From positions 94,239 to 158,238 of the forward strand of contig MU626286.1 in assembly GCA_025603075.1 (NCBI GenBank): a DNA stretch of 64,000 bases. Reading direction: 5' to 3'. The notes under the pieces are model-generated. The model was not told the DNA's origin, ran no database searches, and saw only the letters and a program-made list of their open reading frames with translations. Below, piece by piece: positions 34,582 to 47,638 of this stretch. Made by a program: the position numbers and the translations under genes. Source of the stretch: Neoconidiobolus thromboides FSU 785. Its lineage: Eukaryota; Entomophthoromycota; Entomophthoromycetes; Entomophthorales; Neoconidiobolaceae. The stretch's first letter is position 1; each line of letters opens with the position of its first letter.

Positions 34582-34875
34582 AATTCACCCATTTCAACCA
34601 AATTTGGGTTATTCGAGTTGCTGTTAAGTATAAAAGAAATTATAAGCTACAAAAAGCAAACAGCTATAATTTTTTATATTCATTCTTTAAAAATTAAAGA
34701 AAATGAATCATTAAGGCCATTTTAAATCACCTTTCAGTTAAAGATATTTTTGACTTATTCATTTGGTCCAAAAAATAGAACAAAGCGATAATACTAATAT
34801 TGTGAGATGACGTGGCGTTAGACTACTATAATAGTTATTAATATTAGAAAGTAATAAAAACATCAATGAATACGG

Positions 34876-34982
34876 TACAGGGATATTTTTTTTGGTTTCA
34901 TTACTTTTTCCACGTTCCAAGCGCTATTTGAGGGTAAAAATTGTTAGTAAAATTCTTAAACACAAAAATATATCACCATATA
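34876..34982 (-). repeat. MITE-like element, copy 12
   Basis: Reverse orientation; GTACAGGGATATTTTTTTTG at left, ATATATCACCATATA at right. Confidence 0.85.
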
Positions 34983-35340
34983 CTTTTATTTAAATATTTA
35001 TCAGAATAACTCTTTACTTTTAATTAGCAAAATTTACAAAAAAAACAATATAATTATATTAAAAATTGAAATGTTAGCTTTAACAGCATTTTTTTATTTC
35101 TTATATTCATATTGTTCTAATTTATATAGCCTTCAAGTAACAGAATGCTGATTTGATATTGATGTATCATTCCCAATCTATAAATTGGTGGTTAATTCTA
35201 ACACAGCCAACACTATGTTTAGAAGAATATTTTATTATATCTCTATTATTTTTATCAAGTTTATTTCAAATCATTTTAAAAGTACAAACTTGATTAAATT
35301 CATAAGGTTTGAGGCTTCTTTAACGATGAAATATTTTAAT
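34983..35340. other. intergenic between MITE copies
   Basis: Nothing recognised. Confidence 0.5.
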
Positions 35341-35444
35341 AATGGGGATGTTTTTTTTGATTTCATTACTTTTTCTATTTTTTAAGCACTATTTGAGTGA
35401 AAAGATCGTTAGTAAAATTATTAAACAAAAAAATACATCCCCAA
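35341..35444 (-). repeat. MITE-like element, copy 13
   Basis: Reverse orientation; AATGGGGATGTTTTTTTTGA at left, ATACATCCCCAAT at right. Confidence 0.88.
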
Positions 35445-35962
35445 TCTTAAGTTTTATTTTATATAATAAATTAAATAAAACCATGACTGTTGTTTTTGGT
35501 TTGGTGTAAATTTTATAAGTCCCCAAGGCTCACAGATGGTACTGTTCTAAAAAATTGGCAAAAGTTGAAGTAGGGTAGACAGTACTACATTTGTATTAGA
35601 TTTTTGGTGAGTATCCTAAATCATATTGAGCTTTTACTTTTTAACATTTTTAGCTGTAGTTAAGATGGTATATTAATGTTAAGGATGTAAGTTTTAGACA
35701 TGATCTAATAAAGCCTTTTTGTTGTTCATGAAATGAAAACAGTCCAAAGGTTTTAAAAAAAGGTAAATTACACTTTAAAAAATCCTTTAATCATCTTGTA
35801 AAATATCTGAATAATTCAGCACAATTGCTAATGTAATGTTTCTGAAAAACTTGATTCTGTAAAAATATTGACTTTTTGATAAAAGCTTGAAACCAATTCT
35901 TATTGGTTATTAATTTCATTGTGTATCAAAAAAACACTCAAAATTAAATTCAAATCGTGTAG
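35445..35962. other. intergenic between MITE copies
   Basis: Nothing recognised. Confidence 0.5.
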
Positions 35963-36066
35963 CATTGGGGGATGTTTTTTGGCTTCATTACTTTTTCCAT
36001 CTTTTAAGCGCTATTTAAGGGGAAAAATTGTTAGTAAAACTCTTAATACAAAAATACATCCCCACT
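35963..36066 (-). repeat. MITE-like element, copy 14
   Basis: Reverse orientation; CATTGGGGGATGTTTTTTGG at left, ATACATCCCCACTATA at right. It lies ~90 bp upstream of a decayed F-box gene. Confidence 0.88.
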
Positions 36067-36156
36067 ATAATAAAAAATTTAATAACAATATAAGAAATGA
36101 ACCCTTAATTTTTGTTTTCTTTTAAATAATTATTTGTAACCTAAGTTAGTTCCAAA

Positions 36157-37510
36157 ACGAATAATCTATTTTAATCTGAGAATCTTGTAAAAATGGTTAT
36201 TAGACAAGTTTTGTACCACCTTACAAATGAAGATAAATGTAATTTATTTATATATCGTAAAGCATGGAGTAAATTAACAATATCCTATATATTATTAGAG
36301 GATGTCAATGAGGATATATTTTACCATAAATATAGTAAAGAAATCAAGAAAGCCTTTAAAATATTTGGGTCTTATATCAAGTATTTAAAACTTGGGAGAT
36401 AGTAAGATTTACCAATTAACTCATTAACGTATCCAAATTGTAAAAATTTACATTTACGTTTGAACAATTACTCAAATAACAGAGAATTCGAATACTATTC
36501 TGTTAGTAGGCGTTCACTGTTCAGACGAAATAGATGATTTATTGACGAAAGAGTATTTGGCTTTTAATAGAATTGATATCAAAGAAATACTTTAAAACTT
36601 AGATCATATAGAACTTCGCAATTTTAAGGACTATTTAGCAATATCAATAATAGCAGCATTACTACCAAATTTGAAGTCGTTAGTTATTAGAAATAAATTT
36701 AATCCTGGTACCCCATGTTTTGTAGAATTATTGAACAAGTTTTACAACCTAAATTAACTAGTGTTATACTTGAATTAGAGAAGTATAATTATCTTCTAGG
36801 AAAACGATTCTCGGTATCAAATAAGTTAGATTTATAATGGACCAAAGTAAAATATTAAGATTTTAAAGAATTATGTATAAATTCAATTATGTAAAGTTTA
36901 AAAGACTTTACCGTAAAGGATATTATCAGTTATTGTTTGATGGAATATAAAAGTTAAGATAATTAAAACTAACCCACATTAATTCATTTGAAGCCAACAT
37001 AAATAGTCAGGCATTTCCAAAATTAAATTATTTAAAGTTAATAGAACTCAGAAATAAGCCATCTAGCCTTCTGTATTCTGCATTCAGTATGTTAATAATT
37101 ACCTATATAAACTTGTCAATAAGCCATAGCAATCTCTCGCTCTTATTTAATGAAAGTTAGCCAAAAATGAAGAATAATATAATTACACTAAAGATTCAAA
37201 GGTTGAGTTTGGGGATAGACTTTTAGTTTCTTATATAATTTATACCCTATGTTACATAATATTAGTATAATTGATTGTCGATTCAATAATATATCGTTTT
37301 AAAAGTATGAAATAATAGTCGACTTCAATTTAACTAATGTATTATTAAATCTTTAAATCAATTGCTTGCTCTAAATTTGGCATTTTTGTTGACTTAAATA
37401 TTTTAAGAATATAAATTAAATTCATTTGGGATTCTAAATTGCACGTTTTTAGAATTGAAATATTTCAATAACTCTAAATACTACCCAGTAGGAAATAAAA
37501 TAATCTATGA
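36157..37510 (+). pseudogene. decayed F-box/LRR gene 1
   Basis: Homologous along its length to the intact gene at 59829-61196. The start codon position reads ACG (36157), followed by codons matching SNLF.SENLVKMVIRQVLYHL (F-box). The F-box region stays open for ~70 codons, then hits TAG TAA exactly where the intact copy has Trp-Gln (LGKWQG vs LGR**D). Further stops and frameshifts follow, but LTYPNC, RNFKDY-like LRR starts and an end like the intact C-terminus (KYFNNSKYY) are visible to ~37510. Confidence 0.8.
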
Positions 37511-38195
37511 TAACTGTATTTTTTTTGTTTAATTTATTTTAAAAAAGAAAAAAGTATTAATAGAAATCTATTGAGGAGCAGGCTTTAACTTAACGCACCT
37601 TAATTGAACTAAACAACATAGGCCTTTGGGGGGGGTTATTTGCTATATTTATGTCATATTTCCTCTTTTTTTAATAAAAGATTTTCATTTCAAAAAAAGA
37701 GACTAAATTATGGTGACTGAACTAATGTGCTCGAAATTAATACAGTAAAACATTTTATCAAGGAGTTAGATTACCAAGGGGTTTGACTAGCTATTATGTA
37801 GCATAACAGAGAGATATTCATCATATACATAGAGTAACTGATCAAGAGTAAAGTAGAAGAGAGTAATCAACTAAGAAAATAACTTGAATTTGTAGAAAAC
37901 TTAACCTACTTTTAAACAAATTTATTAAATTCTCGTTAAAATGCTAAACATAATTTAATGACCTAAAAATTCGTCTATTAATGTAAGGAGTTGAGCAATA
38001 TAATTTATCTAACTTTTTAATCTTTTTAACCTCTTCTTAAATAAAGATAGCATAATTTTAAATTTTTAATCTATAGGTTATTTGAAACACATATGTACGT
38101 AGAATACTACTCTATATGCTAAATTTTATTGCGACTTAATTTAATTGAAATTATAAAATTAAAGGCGAAGCTATACTAATATTATTTTATTATGG
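37511..38195. other. intergenic
   Basis: 3' side of both the decayed F-box gene and the lipase; a G7-8 run near 37628. No gene recognised. Confidence 0.5.
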
Positions 38196-39269
38196 TTAGC
38201 AAATACCACCTAACTTAATATCCCAAACTTTCAAATGATCAAATACCGAAGGGGCATACCATTTTGAAGCAGAACAATTAGGATCTTCTAAATAGCTATC
38301 ATTACAATAAACTTCTTTCTTCCCATTTACCCATATTTCATTATGATGATGATAATAATCAGATACCAGTTTAGCCTGTGGGGGCAAGTGAGCCACTAGA
38401 TCGTTATTATTAACCACACGAGTTAAACTAAAAGCTTGTTGATTCAAATAACGCGCAAACTCTTTATCACCAATCCTTGGTTCACCATAGGTGAATACTG
38501 ACAGGCTGTCATCTTTTAGACCTAAGTTTTCCCTTAATATTAGAGCGCTTAATGTAGCTATTGCTCCACCTAAGCTATGCCCAACTACAACTAACTTATA
38601 TTCTCTATGTTCATTCAACAATTCTTTCAATTTATTAACGTATAATGGTAACAGATTTTCACTACATTGTTTAAATCCACGATGGACCCAATATTCATAC
38701 TTATTGAATACTATTGGATCCTTTAGAATTTTGACATCTTGAATGAAATTCTTTAATCTTGAACTTCCGCGGAAAGACAATACCACCGCTTTCTTATTTT
38801 TATCAATTGCTAAATAAGCTTTAGTTTTTGTTGGCTTGTCAAAATAGGTATTTATATACTGAACTGGGGTTTTTTTACAATGAGAGCATGACCAGCTTTT
38901 TAAATTTGCGTCAGTGCAGTAAGCGGCTCCAGCTAATCTAGCATAGTATTTACTAGTTTGAATGTCACTTACTTTTAATTGGGTTGGCATCTCAAACATA
39001 CGTGAAGTTGCTCCCTCTTGTGGTTCTAATTTCACATTTTCTTTTAAATAGTTCAAATTTTCCATAAAATCTTTAAAATAGTCCTCCTCAACTGGGCTTT
39101 TGTCAGTATTGGCGCTTAAACTGAGTTCGTTACTAGTTGGTGGTAAGGCGCTACCATTATTGATAATAGTAGCATTACTATGAACACTTACAGAAGCCTG
39201 AAAGTGATGGAATAACGATATACCACAAAATAAAGTAATAAAGACTGGGTTACAGTTATTCAAGAGCAT
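38196..39269 (-). CDS. secreted class-3 lipase, Rhizomucor miehei type
   Basis: Single exon, 357 residues. Hydrophobic signal peptide (residues ~8-25), then a ~70-residue propeptide-like segment, as in Rhizomucor/Rhizopus prolipases. The core has SKYYARLAGAAYC, FRGSSRLKNFIQDV (oxyanion region), nucleophile elbow VVVGHSLGGA with Ser232, acid Asp290 in NNNDLVAHLPP, and His345 in FDHLKVWDIKLGGIC, matching the mucoralean lipase C-terminus including the final Cys. Hydrolyses triacylglycerols outside the cell. It sits alone among decayed F-box genes and MITEs, with no second lipase copy in the window. Confidence 0.96.
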   Translation of the reverse strand: MLLNNCNPVFITLFCGISLFHHFQASVSVHSNATIINNGSALPPTSNELSLSANTDKSPVEEDYFKDFMENLNYLKENVKLEPQEGATSRMFEMPTQLKVSDIQTSKYYARLAGAAYCTDANLKSWSCSHCKKTPVQYINTYFDKPTKTKAYLAIDKNKKAVVLSFRGSSRLKNFIQDVKILKDPIVFNKYEYWVHRGFKQCSENLLPLYVNKLKELLNEHREYKLVVVGHSLGGAIATLSALILRENLGLKDDSLSVFTYGEPRIGDKEFARYLNQQAFSLTRVVNNNDLVAHLPPQAKLVSDYYHHHNEIWVNGKKEVYCNDSYLEDPNCSASKWYAPSVFDHLKVWDIKLGGIC

Positions 39270-40367
39270 ATTTATTGTAGATTATTATGTAATTAGACTT
39301 AAAATTGAGGTTTGTTAAATATACCTCTACATTCTGGAAGTCTTTTATACTTTTTCGATAAGTATACATTTAGTATATCCACATTGTGATCTTATATTTT
39401 TATGACCTTGTTACCTGGTAGAATTATGTTTAAAGAATATTTAGAATTAATTATTATAGTATATCCAATTAATGTGTATTTTATATTATAGTCTTAATGA
39501 AAATCCTTTATTTTAATTAAATCATCTTCTATAACTCTATTTTTGTTATGACATATTCTACTTCCCTGCCACATTCAAATGTTATTACCCAACGAAATTA
39601 ATTAAGCGCTAGGTTGGATTTAAATAAAATAGAATATCTTTGTCATGGGAAAAATAGAAATCCTTTATTTTATAGTAGAGTAACTGACTCAATAGGTTTT
39701 ATTACCACTTAGAATAACTCACGAATTTGGATCTCAGTTACTATTTGACTTTTTACTAAAAAATAGTGTTGTTATTTATTTGTATTTGTTTTTGATGTTT
39801 ATTTTTAGTCTTTATTCTCCACATTTCTCTCAAAATTTCTATAATTTTACTTACTATTTATAACAATTATATTAAGTAATACTATTACCATAATTAGAAT
39901 TTTAAAATTATTCTGCCTACAGCATCATGTAACACAGTTTTTTATCTAATCAATATTGTGCCATTAAAGGGTAGTTGGATGCTTATTTAATTATTTAATT
40001 CTTTTCAATCAAGAATTAGTTTTTATATCCGTTAAAAAATCAAATTTTAAGAATCAAAAAGTAGTTATCTATTTCTATGGTATATAAAAGAAATCATTAT
40101 TAATCTTAACCTTTAAAGGCCCTTATAGATTTTAATAAAGCAGTTTAAACATTTTTTAGCTTCAGCTTTTCTTAGTTATTCTAATACATACCTTCATTAT
40201 CTAAACTGGTTAAATAGTTTAAAAAATTAGTTTTTAGTTGACACCTGTTGCAGCTTTTTTGTGACTCCTTGGTGAAAACTTCTATACACAAATTATTTTA
40301 TTGTTGACTTTTTTAAGCCTAACCTTTACATGTCTATTATCTTTCAAAAAATAATAATTTTAATCTA
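39270..40367. other. lipase promoter side, otherwise empty
   Basis: AT-rich; no gene recognised. Any F-box 5' end belonging to the remnant at 40368 is lost. Confidence 0.45.
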
Positions 40368-41600
40368 CTTTCATGTTGTAAAGGATGCAATAAAATGCTG
40401 GTGCCTATGTTATGCGAGGATTTTAAAAGAGATGAATGCATATATAAAAAAGAAACGAGGAAAGCATTAGAAGTACGATCCTTATATTAGATGTTTATGT
40501 CTTAATCCTTTTTCGCATTTTCCACTTTATTCTTTCAGATATCCAAATTGTATAAAATTTTATTTAGGTTTCGATGATTATTTCGATAATAAAGAGGATT
40601 TGAATGGTATCGCATTAGTGGGTTTATGTTATAATAAGAAAAACAATGATATGTTTATTAAAGAATGTAAAGCTACAAATAGAGTTCATTTCAAAGAAAT
40701 ATTTCAAACTTTGAAATGTTTAAAGATTGGTACTTTTAATCATTATCTTATTATGTCAATAATGTTGACCTTACCACCGACTTTAAGTTCATTGAATATT
40801 AAATACAATATCAATGGAAGGGGTTTTTATCTCAAAGAATTGTTCAATAAACTTGATAATTTAAAAGAATTTAAATTAACTGAGTTTGAACTCAAATTGG
40901 AGAAGTATAGGTATTTGACAAGCAAACAACTCCCAAAATTACAAAAGCTATACATTGAATCCATGAAGATAATAGAAGTAAGGTCTGAGAGTATATGTAT
41001 AAATTTAAATTGCTCAAAAATTAAACCACTCTACTACAAAGAATTTTGTCCTACCTTAACATTCGATGGAATATCTAGCATAGAAAATTAGGGCTACCTT
41101 ACTTCAATTTATCTAAATTAAATGTAGATAATGAGATATTCCCAAAATCAAATCAGCTGAATTTAATGAGTTGTTACAATACTTCAGCTAATGCTTTGTA
41201 TACAGTATTTAATGTTAATAATCACATAGTTAAATTTAGACATATATCTTAGTGATTTATTTTTAAAGAAATTTATCTAAAAAAGGAAAATAACTTTATT
41301 GCATTAAAAGCTGATGGGTCAATTTTACGAGCCGATTTTTTAGATTTTTTAGATTTTTTAGATACATCATGTATTAATTTATGTGATCTTGAGGTAATAC
41401 ATCGTGAACTTGATACTGGTATACCATTTTTACATTATAGAACAGAGAAGATTTTGATTTAATTAGTATATCGTTTAAAAGAATCCTCTATCATAAGGCT
41501 AACGTTGCTATTAGTCTCATTATAAACCATTTTAAAACATGACTTTGTTTGACTTTATAGATTATGAGAAAAAAAACTCGTTTTGAATAAGATATCAAAT
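40368..41600 (+). pseudogene. decayed F-box/LRR gene 2
   Basis: Begins inside the F-box (LSCCKGCNKMLVPMLCEDF; intact copy LLCCKRWN..PMLWENI); the first ~25 codons are missing. After frameshifts a 163-codon open part (40600-41091) carries LRR units parallel to the intact protein: LPPTLSSLNI, LFNKLDNLKEFKL, LEKYRYLTSKQLPKLQKLYI and LTFDGISS. Stops and frameshifts resume until ~41600. Confidence 0.8.
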
Positions 41601-42204
41601 AGATTATGTTTTTTTGTTCAAATTTTATTCAAGTTTTGTTTTATTGTATAGCGGATACTTTAAAAATATCTTTATAAATATTAATTGATATATAGATTAA
41701 TTTAACTTGATTAAAATTTTGTTCAACTTAATTTTAGCAAAAATCTCAAATTAAGCAGCAAATGCTACAAAAATATTTACTTTTTTGATTACTTAAAATA
41801 ACTTATATTGAGACACTTTTTGGCCAATTTTAATAGTTTGAAAATTTTATGCTAAATATTAAATAGTCAAAAAAGTATAACTAAAATTTTTTAACTTTAA
41901 CTGAGCCTTTAAGCTTACCCATATACAAGCTTTCATTTTTTAATAATACTTTAGCTTGTATTTAGAAAACATTATAACAAATCAAAATGTAACATTCAAC
42001 TATACTTAAAATTAAGTATACAAGCCTTTTATAAATATAAGCTTTATATTAAAAAATTTTATCATCCTGTTACAAGTCTGAAATAGAAATATCATCAAGA
42101 TTTATTTCTAGACTCTACAATTTTATTCGAAATATCAAAAGATATTAATAAAACAACAAAGTTTGCTTTTTATATATAACACTTTTTATGACTCCAGCTA
42201 ATTT
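41601..42204. other. intergenic between decayed F-box genes
   Basis: AT-rich, nothing recognised. Confidence 0.5.
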
Positions 42205-43536
42205 TAAAAGAATAATATACTTAAATTTGAGAAAATTAAAAAGGTGTTATCTTACCTTTCTGATAAAGATAAGCGCAATTTGTATGCTATAAAGAATGGA
42301 ACAAAGCAATAGTGCTTGTAGTAAGAGAGAACATCAACGAAAATATTTATGATTTTCAATACGGTAGAGGAATCAAAAAAACTTTTTGAGGATATAATTA
42401 TTATACCAAATAATCAAACCTAAAGAGATGTCCAAATCTGCCAAACTATCCCTTAGGATATCCAAACTTTACAAAGCCATGTTTACCTTTAAACATATAT
42501 TTACACAACAACCCTTTGAAAAATGTTCCATTATTAAGTGTTTATTCTAGAGATTTTATTAATATGAATTCAATTGTAAAATGTTTAACTTCAGATAAAC
42601 TTGATAACAAATATATATCTCAAAATTCAAAACATATAAGCCTCGAGTATGCGGATAAATATTTATAGCATTAGTAGTTCCTATACTACCATCAACAATA
42701 ACGTTATTGGATGCTAAAAGCTATTTTGATAATTTGGGCCCGTCTTGTAAACAATTATTGAATAAATTTAATAACTTGAAAGCATTTGAATTACACTGTG
42801 GTCATTTTGCATTTGGTGATATTAGTTACTAAATAAAAAATATCCACAATTAAGCAAATTACACATTAAATGCGTAGATATGTTTTTTAAAGATATTTAT
42901 ATTGAAATATGCATTAGTCCCAATAACTATCCAAAGCTCAAATCGCTCATTCGTCAAGGTTGTTTGATACTAATGTTTGATGGAGCATCCAGTTTAGAAG
43001 AGTCAAAATTGGACGGCCTTGATCTATCTAAACAAAAATGAACAGTAAAATGTTTCCAAAAGTTAACCAGTCATATTTAAAGGGTTATAGGAGTTTTAAA
43101 CCTCAACCTCTATATTCAGTATTTAATATATCAACAGTCACGCACTTACTGTTAGAGATTTACAATAGGAATTCGCTATCTTTAATAAAAGAACTATATC
43201 CAAAAAAGAAGGAGAATACAATTATATTAAAGACTGCAAAGCCGATTTTGGGAACTAGGTCTTTTAATCTTTTATATCAGCTCTACCTTATTCAACCTTG
43301 AGATAACAAATTCTCACCTTAATACTGATATACCTTTTTCAGAGCAATAAATAGTAGTCAATTCAAATCTCCCTAATCTATTATTTGAGTTTATTAAATG
43401 TCTGAAGCCTGAAGTTTTTATTGCTTTTATTTTAGTCTCTTTTGAGAATATAAACCATTTTAACTATATAGATTGTAAACGTGAATCAATAGTAAAATAC
43501 ATTGACAATGTTAAATGCTATTTTAGAAAATAGAGA
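42205..43536 (+). pseudogene. decayed F-box/LRR gene 3
   Basis: Start lost; codons read NNILKFEKIKKVLSYLSDKD (F-box). A frameshift follows in the CCK.W region. Later LRR-like pieces include FNNLKAF, YPKLKSL, and an open 3' part (43038-43301) with YSVFNISTVTHLLLEIYN and ELYPKKKENTIILK, matching the intact copy (YSIFSMPTITCLDL...EIYPKKKSNIITLK). Ends at a TAG near 43536. Confidence 0.8.
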
Positions 43537-45240
43537 TAAACAAAAACCTTGTTAATATTTTTTTCGTATAAGTTCATTTTACTACGTTTAATTTCAATCT
43601 ATAATTTATGCTTTAAAATCCCTTTTATAGCATCAATTCTCATTTCTGGTTGCATTTTAACTTATTGTCCAAATGATATATTAAACCTCAGTCTTCCCCC
43701 ATACCCAATTTAGAATATAAGCCTCACTATACCCTTCCTACTAGGTTAGACCTGCCCTTACTATTTCCTCTTGGTTCTACCCTCAAAAATATGTTAATAC
43801 CTCCCAAACTCAAACCAGCTATTAATCTTTATCGTCCAGTGTCTAGGTAGGTGGATCTAGGCGTACGTATACCTTCAAAGCCCTATCCTCTATCAAAATT
43901 AAGGGCTATTTTTCCCAGCGGATAAAATCCCTCTTAAGTACCAATTTTTCAATTGAAGTTTTGCGATTGAACTATGGTCAACTAATTTCTCCGGATATTT
44001 CAACTCGAAAATTTCCACACCCCTTTATTTTTAGCAACTTTAGCTGATTTGATCAGTTATCGACTGACGTTCCTCTCGTTTTCAGGCCAATATTGTTGAA
44101 TCAGTGATCTTATCATTTATAGTTATCCATAACAAAAAAATGTTGCCAAATCCATCTTATTTCCTTTTTCACCTCTTTTGCTCTTTTCCCATAGCTCTTT
44201 TACTAAGGAGATCACATTTTTAATCTTCAAACCAAAGTCTAGGAATCCTTTTGAAACTCTTGAATTACTAAAACCTATAATCAAGTCTCTGCCTTGCCTT
44301 TCACTTTTGTTATGAAACTAAAGTTAAAATTCCTTTTCTTTCCAATTCCTTACATGGTTAAATTGCTTTTTCTCTTTTATAAAATACAATTTCTTCAACG
44401 TTGAATTTTAAATAGATATATATTAATAAGATAAGTATATCCATTGTTCATATTTTTGTATAGATTTCCAGTGCTTCTGAGGGAGTTCAAATTATATACT
44501 ATCAAAGAGTAAAACTTAAGAGTGGTTTATTTCTCAAATTCAAATTAATAGATAGAGAAAATGGGAGTGGAAGTTTAAAGTATAAAAGCGAAATAATTTT
44601 ATTACCCCAATCCAGCATTAATTTGTTTAAATCTAGGTGGACTATACTTTATGACTTTATACTTCAATCGGTATAATTTGCTACATACAAAAAGATGATT
44701 GAATAAATGAGAACAAAACTAGTTTCAATGTCAGTAGGGAGTTTGGTATAGCTTGAAATATTAAACAAAAGGCTGTACTTGTGATTAAGGCTCCATTAAA
44801 AGAAAGGATAAAATAAATAAGTAGGTTAACAACTGTCTTTAAAAAAGTTAAGTGTCAGAAAAAATAATGACGGTGATTTGAAAGTTATTATATAAAGCCA
44901 CAAAACTCAAATTATTTAAGCCTAAAAGTGTTCCGTTTTGTTAAAAATTAAACCCAGTTTGAAAGGCTTTAATTAGAAAATACATCAAAATTGTCTACTA
45001 CAAAATTTCAAATGCTTTGATAAAAATATTACAAGTTCTTATAAATGTTAATTTTGAAATGTTTTAGAATTGATAATGATTAAATTATCAATTCTAAGTA
45101 TTATTTTTTAATGCAAAAATTGGTAAACTTTGATTTCAGTTCTATAATTCTTTAAAGTTAAATCACTAAAAAGTAAAATTAATAAATTTATCTACAAACT
45201 TCTTTTTCACTTAAATGTTTTAATATAAATTAATCTTAAA
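43537..45240. other. intergenic with a pyrimidine-rich, GC-richer stretch
   Basis: 43640-44400 is markedly richer in C (CT-rich on the plus strand) than its surroundings. I read the minus strand fully; stop density equals chance, so no gene is claimed. The rest is ordinary AT-rich sequence. Confidence 0.4.
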
Positions 45241-46692
45241 ATGAACAGTTTATTTAAACTCAAGAATCTTGAGAAAACCATAATTAAAGATATATTATCC
45301 CATCCTACAAATAAAGAAAGGCGGTTAATTACTTGCATGCTGTAAAAAGTGGAATAAGATAATAACACTCTTATTTTGGGAAGATATTAACTTAATTACT
45401 CTGACATTATGGCATTTGTAACATGGATATAGAAAATTTATCTAGAAAATACAGCTATCATACTTAACATTTAGACATTAAGATTTATTCAACTTTTCCA
45501 AACCGCCCTCCAATATATCAAAATTCCACAATGCTTTATTTACGTTTAAATGATTATTTAAGGAATACTGATAAATTATGTGATATCCTATTATTAGGTG
45601 TCTGTTATAATGATCTTATGTATGATATACCAACTGAAAGTATATAGCTAGGAACCAAACTCATATTATAAATGTATTTCGAGACTTAAAATATTCAAAA
45701 ACTGAGAATTTAAGTGAATATTTTGTTGAATCGATAATGCCATTTTTACCATCAACTAACTTAAAATTAATAGAAATTATATTAAACTTCCATACTTTAA
45801 AGATTTAGGGAATAAATTTAACCATTTAAGAGCATCTGAATTTAAAGGCCTTGAGGGGAGTACATTCGAAGAGTTTAGTTATTTTTTAGAGAAGGGATTC
45901 CCATATTTAAATAGATTATCTATCGAACCTATAATAATAGAGAATTTATATTCGATATGAGCACAAGTTAATTTGAAAAATTATCCAAAACTCAAATCAT
46001 TCTATTTGGGACAGAAACCGATGCTAGCTTTTAAAGATATATCGCGTTTAAAAGAAGCGGTGTTATTTGATATCAATATACCTAATGAAAGCATAAATAA
46101 TAAGATATCTTGTAAATTAAATAAGCTGTAGTTAAATATTATCAAGAATATAGCAACTAGTCTTTCATATCCAATATTTAATATACCGATGATTACTTAA
46201 CTAACTTTAGCACTTCATGATGACAAACATTTACTTTTAATCGAAGGGGTTTATCCAGAATTAATAAATAGTTTGATTACATTATATGTTTGAAGAATAA
46301 CTTTAGACTGGGTTTTTTGGATTGTTTATATAATTTATCCTCTAGTTTACATAATCTTGAGATGTCCTACTGTGAATTTAATGTTAATATACTATTTTCA
46401 AACCCTAAAACAGAAGGTAGCCTTGATTTAAATACTATCTTATTTGAGTATATTAAATATTATGACTCAAGCTCTGTTATTGATTTATCTTAAACCATTT
46501 TAACAATTTGAAAGCATTTAGGTTTTTCAAATGTGAGAATCCTCTAGAATTAAAATAGCTTGATGATCTTGGATCTTATTTTGAAAAAGAGGGGATGTAA
46601 AAGGAATAGATGGTGATATGGAAGAAGTCGATGATAATGTAGAGGGGAGAGATAATGATGTAGAAGAAACTAATGATAATGATAAAAGGTAG
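45241..46692 (+). pseudogene. decayed F-box/LRR gene 4
   Basis: ATG intact: MNSLFKLKNLEKTIIKDILS, then a frameshift before LACCKKWNKIITLLFWEDIN. Several stops and frameshifts lie in the LRR part, with an open stretch at 46290-46493 (LHNLEMSYCEFNVNI...FEYIKYYDSSSVI) matching the intact protein's third quarter. Unlike its relatives it ends in an acidic Asp/Glu/Asn-rich tail (VKGIDGDMEEVDDNVEGRDN onward) closing with TAG at 46690. Confidence 0.8.
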
Positions 46693-47638
46693 CTCTAATT
46701 ATGATATCTGCTACTTAATTCCTTTATAATAAAACCAATTTATGCTCATATGTATTGTTACCTATTATTAATAATAAAAATTTTAAAATTAACTAAATAT
46801 TACAAGTAGTATTGAAAATTAACGCTTAATGTTAAATCGCATTTTGATACTTTCCTAAAGGAACTCTTGATGAACTTTATTAATGTAATATGGCTTTTGA
46901 TTTAAAAATATAGCGTAATTTCGAATTATTACTTCCTTTACATGTTCTAATATAGATTATTTCCTACCACCAATGGCCACATATCTTAATCTCCTTTCTT
47001 CTCTCGCATTTATTATCCTTCCTTATACTGTTTTCTCTAATGTTTTTTCCGCCTTTACACTATCGTCTTCGATCGTTAAAGCTCTCATCCTCTCTAATTG
47101 CCTCTAAGCCTTCTATAAAATTTTCATTATTTTACAGTTTGCTCTACCTTATGATATTTGATTACTACTGAACTTCATATGCTCTCCCTATTTAGTGCGA
47201 AATATCTCGGGGAATAGAAATGAAATAGGATATCTTTTGTTTAACTGTTTCTTACAAAAGTAAAAAGTTATTAGATACTATTAATAACTTATTAGCAAGT
47301 ACTCTTGTCGAAAGAAGCGGATTATTTGAACATTGTTAAAATAAAATCAATTTCTATTAATAAGATTTATCTTATTACTATTAATAGTAAATTTTATTAT
47401 TATTAATTAAATATGATAGATTAATATTAATTATTAATTATTCCTATTAAATCTACACTTAAATACTTTTTAGTGAGATTTTAATAAAATTTAATGCTGA
47501 GATTCAGATTAATAATCTTACTAAATTTAGAAACTAAGCTTTCAAAAAATAAAAAGATCTACCTAACCGAAACAATATATAAATTTCAAAAATGATTAAA
47601 TAATTAAAAGAAACTTTTTTTAGTATATATAATTAATA
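46693..47638. other. intergenic, promoter side of OPT gene
   Basis: Contains a CT-rich patch (46960-47110) with a 44-codon ATG frame resembling a hydrophobic leader. Not supported as a gene. Confidence 0.4.

Noticed and set aside
43640-44400. Minus-strand reading that looks protein-like if stops are treated as Trp/Gln
   Set aside because: About 24 stops in 265 codons equals the chance expectation for this composition.
36157-46692. Stop-codon reassignment (TAA/TAG/TGA read as Gln or Trp)
   Set aside because: Confident genes in the window end at all three stops exactly where homologs end (TGA in PAC3 and the ERG27-like gene, TAG in the flavoprotein, TAA in UBC7).
46800-47230. Minus-strand frame suggestive of a helix-turn-helix transposase N-terminus, and a plus-strand 44-codon leader-like frame
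   Set aside because: Stop frequency is only mildly below chance, no catalytic DDE motif is visible, and the two readings compete on the same DNA.
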